From the NCBI GenBank assembly GCA_003152955.1, contig PMBQ01000396.1, positions 988 to 15,809 on the forward strand: a stretch of DNA of 14,822 bases, in the 5' to 3' direction. The notes under the pieces were generated by a model. That model was not told the origin of the DNA and did not search any database. It worked only from the letters and a program-made list of their open reading frames with translations. This DNA is from Candidatus Bathyarchaeota archaeon (GTDB lineage Archaea > Thermoproteota > Bathyarchaeia > 40CM-2-53-6 > FEN-987). Made by a program: the position numbers and the translations under genes. Below, piece after piece: positions 14,037 to 14,822 of the stretch (the first letter of the stretch is position 1; each line of letters starts with the position of its first letter).

Positions 14037-14291
14037 ATGCCCCGCAAAATTCCAACAGCGTATCTTCGAAAACTCAATGAACAACAGAAAATTGCTCCGA
14101 CAATTGCTGCGAACCGCGCGGAGAAGAAGGAACAGCGACTACAGGCCCCAGATTCCGGACGACTGAAAAGTTACGAGATGATATGCCATTCGTGCGGGAC
14201 GCGTGCGAAGTTCACCGTGGACGAGCATGGCTATGCAACATGCACAAATTGCAGGGCAATAGCGAGCTTCAGGTTCGGTCACCTAGCCTAA
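14037..14291 (+). CDS. Small zinc-ribbon protein, 84 residues
   Basis: The N-terminal half is helical and highly charged (PRKIPTAYLRKLNEQQK, then ANRAEKKEQRLQ). The C-terminal half is a zinc ribbon: CHSC, 15 residues, CTNC, with the central strands AKFTVDEHGYATC. This is the layout of nucleic-acid-associated or transcription-related ribbons, but no specific family is recognised. An in-frame GTG at 14025 would add four residues (MSNL); ATG 14037 is taken as the conventional start and neither has a strong ribosome site. It follows the other small plus-strand genes and is convergent with the membrane protein at 14329. Confidence 0.65.
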   Translation: MPRKIPTAYLRKLNEQQKIAPTIAANRAEKKEQRLQAPDSGRLKSYEMICHSCGTRAKFTVDEHGYATCTNCRAIASFRFGHLA

Positions 14292-14328
14292 CCTTCCTTC
14301 GATCTACGGCGAAGCAGCACAACCACAG

Positions 14329-14625
14329 CTACAACCCTATAACCACAACCGTGATCAACAACCCAGCTATCCGCCCTGAGATTTTGTTCGTGAACATCTG
14401 AGTTGTTGTGATAGATGTAAAAGCGCCTGCAGTTGCCAATTGCCCGTAGAACTGTCCCGTGCATGTGAACTGATCAGCGAGGATATTCTTACTAGCTGCT
14501 TGGTCGGCCACTGAACTCATCTGTTTGTAGGACAAGAATGCAGTGCTGAAACTGTAATCCACGTACCCGAGCAACACTATCACAAGAACTGTGACGACGA
14601 ATCGAAATCTGTTCCTAGTGTTCAA
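14329..14625 (-). CDS. Small membrane-anchored or secreted hypothetical protein
   Basis: A 98-residue protein from TTG 14625, with GGAG 4 nt upstream on the minus strand. It has a short basic N-terminus (NTRNRFRF), one strong membrane helix (VVTVLVIVLLGYVDYSF, about 10-26), and an outside region with single Cys55 and Thr-rich ITTTQMFTN. It ends with a second hydrophobic stretch, RIAGLLITVVVIGL, at the C-terminus. The topology suggests either an anchored extracytoplasmic protein or a two-helix hairpin. No family is recognised. It is convergent with the zinc-ribbon gene, with 37 bp between the stops. Confidence 0.5.
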   Translation of the reverse strand: MNTRNRFRFVVTVLVIVLLGYVDYSFSTAFLSYKQMSSVADQAASKNILADQFTCTGQFYGQLATAGAFTSITTTQMFTNKISGRIAGLLITVVVIGL

Positions 14626-14784
14626 CTATCTCCACATTTTGTTTTCATCTTCACCAGAGGCGACACAGATCAAAATGATGAGTAAATCAAAACGCGATGG
14701 CTCCGAGCGCAACAACGTGTTTACCAAGGCGCAAGAGAGCCCCGCACACTAAATGGGAAGATCGATCTAAGCGTCGTGTTTAAA

Positions 14785-14822
14785 CTACTTCGCTTTGAGT
14801 TTCTCAGTGTAAGCGTCTGCGA
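14785..14822 (-). CDS. C-terminal end of an unidentified gene, cut by window edge
   Basis: The last 12 minus-strand codons read ADAYTEKLKAK followed by TAG, a typical charged C-terminal helix end. Too short to name. The gap 14626-14784 between it and the membrane protein holds no convincing gene. Confidence 0.35.
   Translation of the reverse strand, partial: ADAYTEKLKAK

Noticed and set aside
14675..14752. 25-codon plus-strand frame starting MMSKSKRDGSERNN
   Set aside because: Very short, no ribosome site, no known family; not distinguishable from chance.
1..14822. tRNA, rRNA, CRISPR array, insertion sequence or defence system
   Set aside because: I looked at the intergenic stretches for cloverleaf-like, repeat-spacer or terminal inverted repeat patterns and for transposase, nuclease or helicase motifs and saw none; no covariance or repeat search could be run.

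Overview
The window looks like chromosomal DNA of an archaeon, most likely a TACK-group lineage (Nitrososphaeria/Thaumarchaeota or Bathyarchaeia). The evidence is TATA-like boxes about 25-30 nt upstream of start codons that often lack a Shine-Dalgarno site (leaderless layout), a cell-surface protein ending in a PEF-type membrane anchor, stand-alone Lrp/AsnC ligand-binding domains, a DUF835/KaiC-like protein, an HTH-ACT regulator, an ADP-forming acyl-CoA synthetase and a Taq-type (M32) carboxypeptidase. The lineage is inferred from protein style only. I saw no rRNA, tRNA, CRISPR array, insertion sequence or phage module.

Layout. 1-2991 (minus strand): an apparent operon of M32 carboxypeptidase, a zinc-ribbon/LURP-one-like protein and an acyl-CoA synthetase that runs off the left edge, probably led by a TATA box at 3013-3024. 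3143-3547 (minus): a disrupted peroxiredoxin. 3628-3804 (plus): a 58-residue CDGSH iron-sulfur protein. 4034-4774 (plus): a DUF835/KaiC-like protein. 4938-5321 (minus): TatA with a long tail. 5322-5912: a gap with two doubtful short reading frames. 5913-6848 (plus): the surface protein. 6950-7522 (minus): two tandem Lrp ligand-binding domains without DNA-binding parts. 7796-8392 (minus): an HTH-ACT regulator, divergent from 8491-9894 (plus), a tyrosine phenol-lyase type enzyme. 10009-11169 (plus): a PIG-V-like mannosyltransferase. 11440-11997 (plus): an AhpD-like protein. 12187-12572 (minus): a broken glyoxalase/VOC gene. 12699-13412 (plus): a membrane-anchored PLD-like protein without the HKD motif. 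13524-14291 (plus): small proteins including two zinc proteins. 14329-14625 (minus): a small membrane protein. The last bases hold the 3' end of another minus-strand gene.

How the genes may fit together (inference). Peptide trimming by the carboxypeptidase, beta-elimination of an aromatic amino acid to pyruvate and ammonia by the lyase, and ATP formation from acyl-CoA by the ADP-forming synthetase would suit a peptide- or amino-acid-fermenting archaeon. The HTH-ACT gene sharing a 98-bp intergenic region with the lyase, and the nearby Lrp-type effector domains, suggest amino-acid-responsive control. I see no defence system or mobile island. The most notable points are the archaeal lyase with its probable regulator, the paired lone RAM domains, several short proteins that standard length cut-offs miss, and two or three disrupted small genes, which are either real decay or assembly indels.
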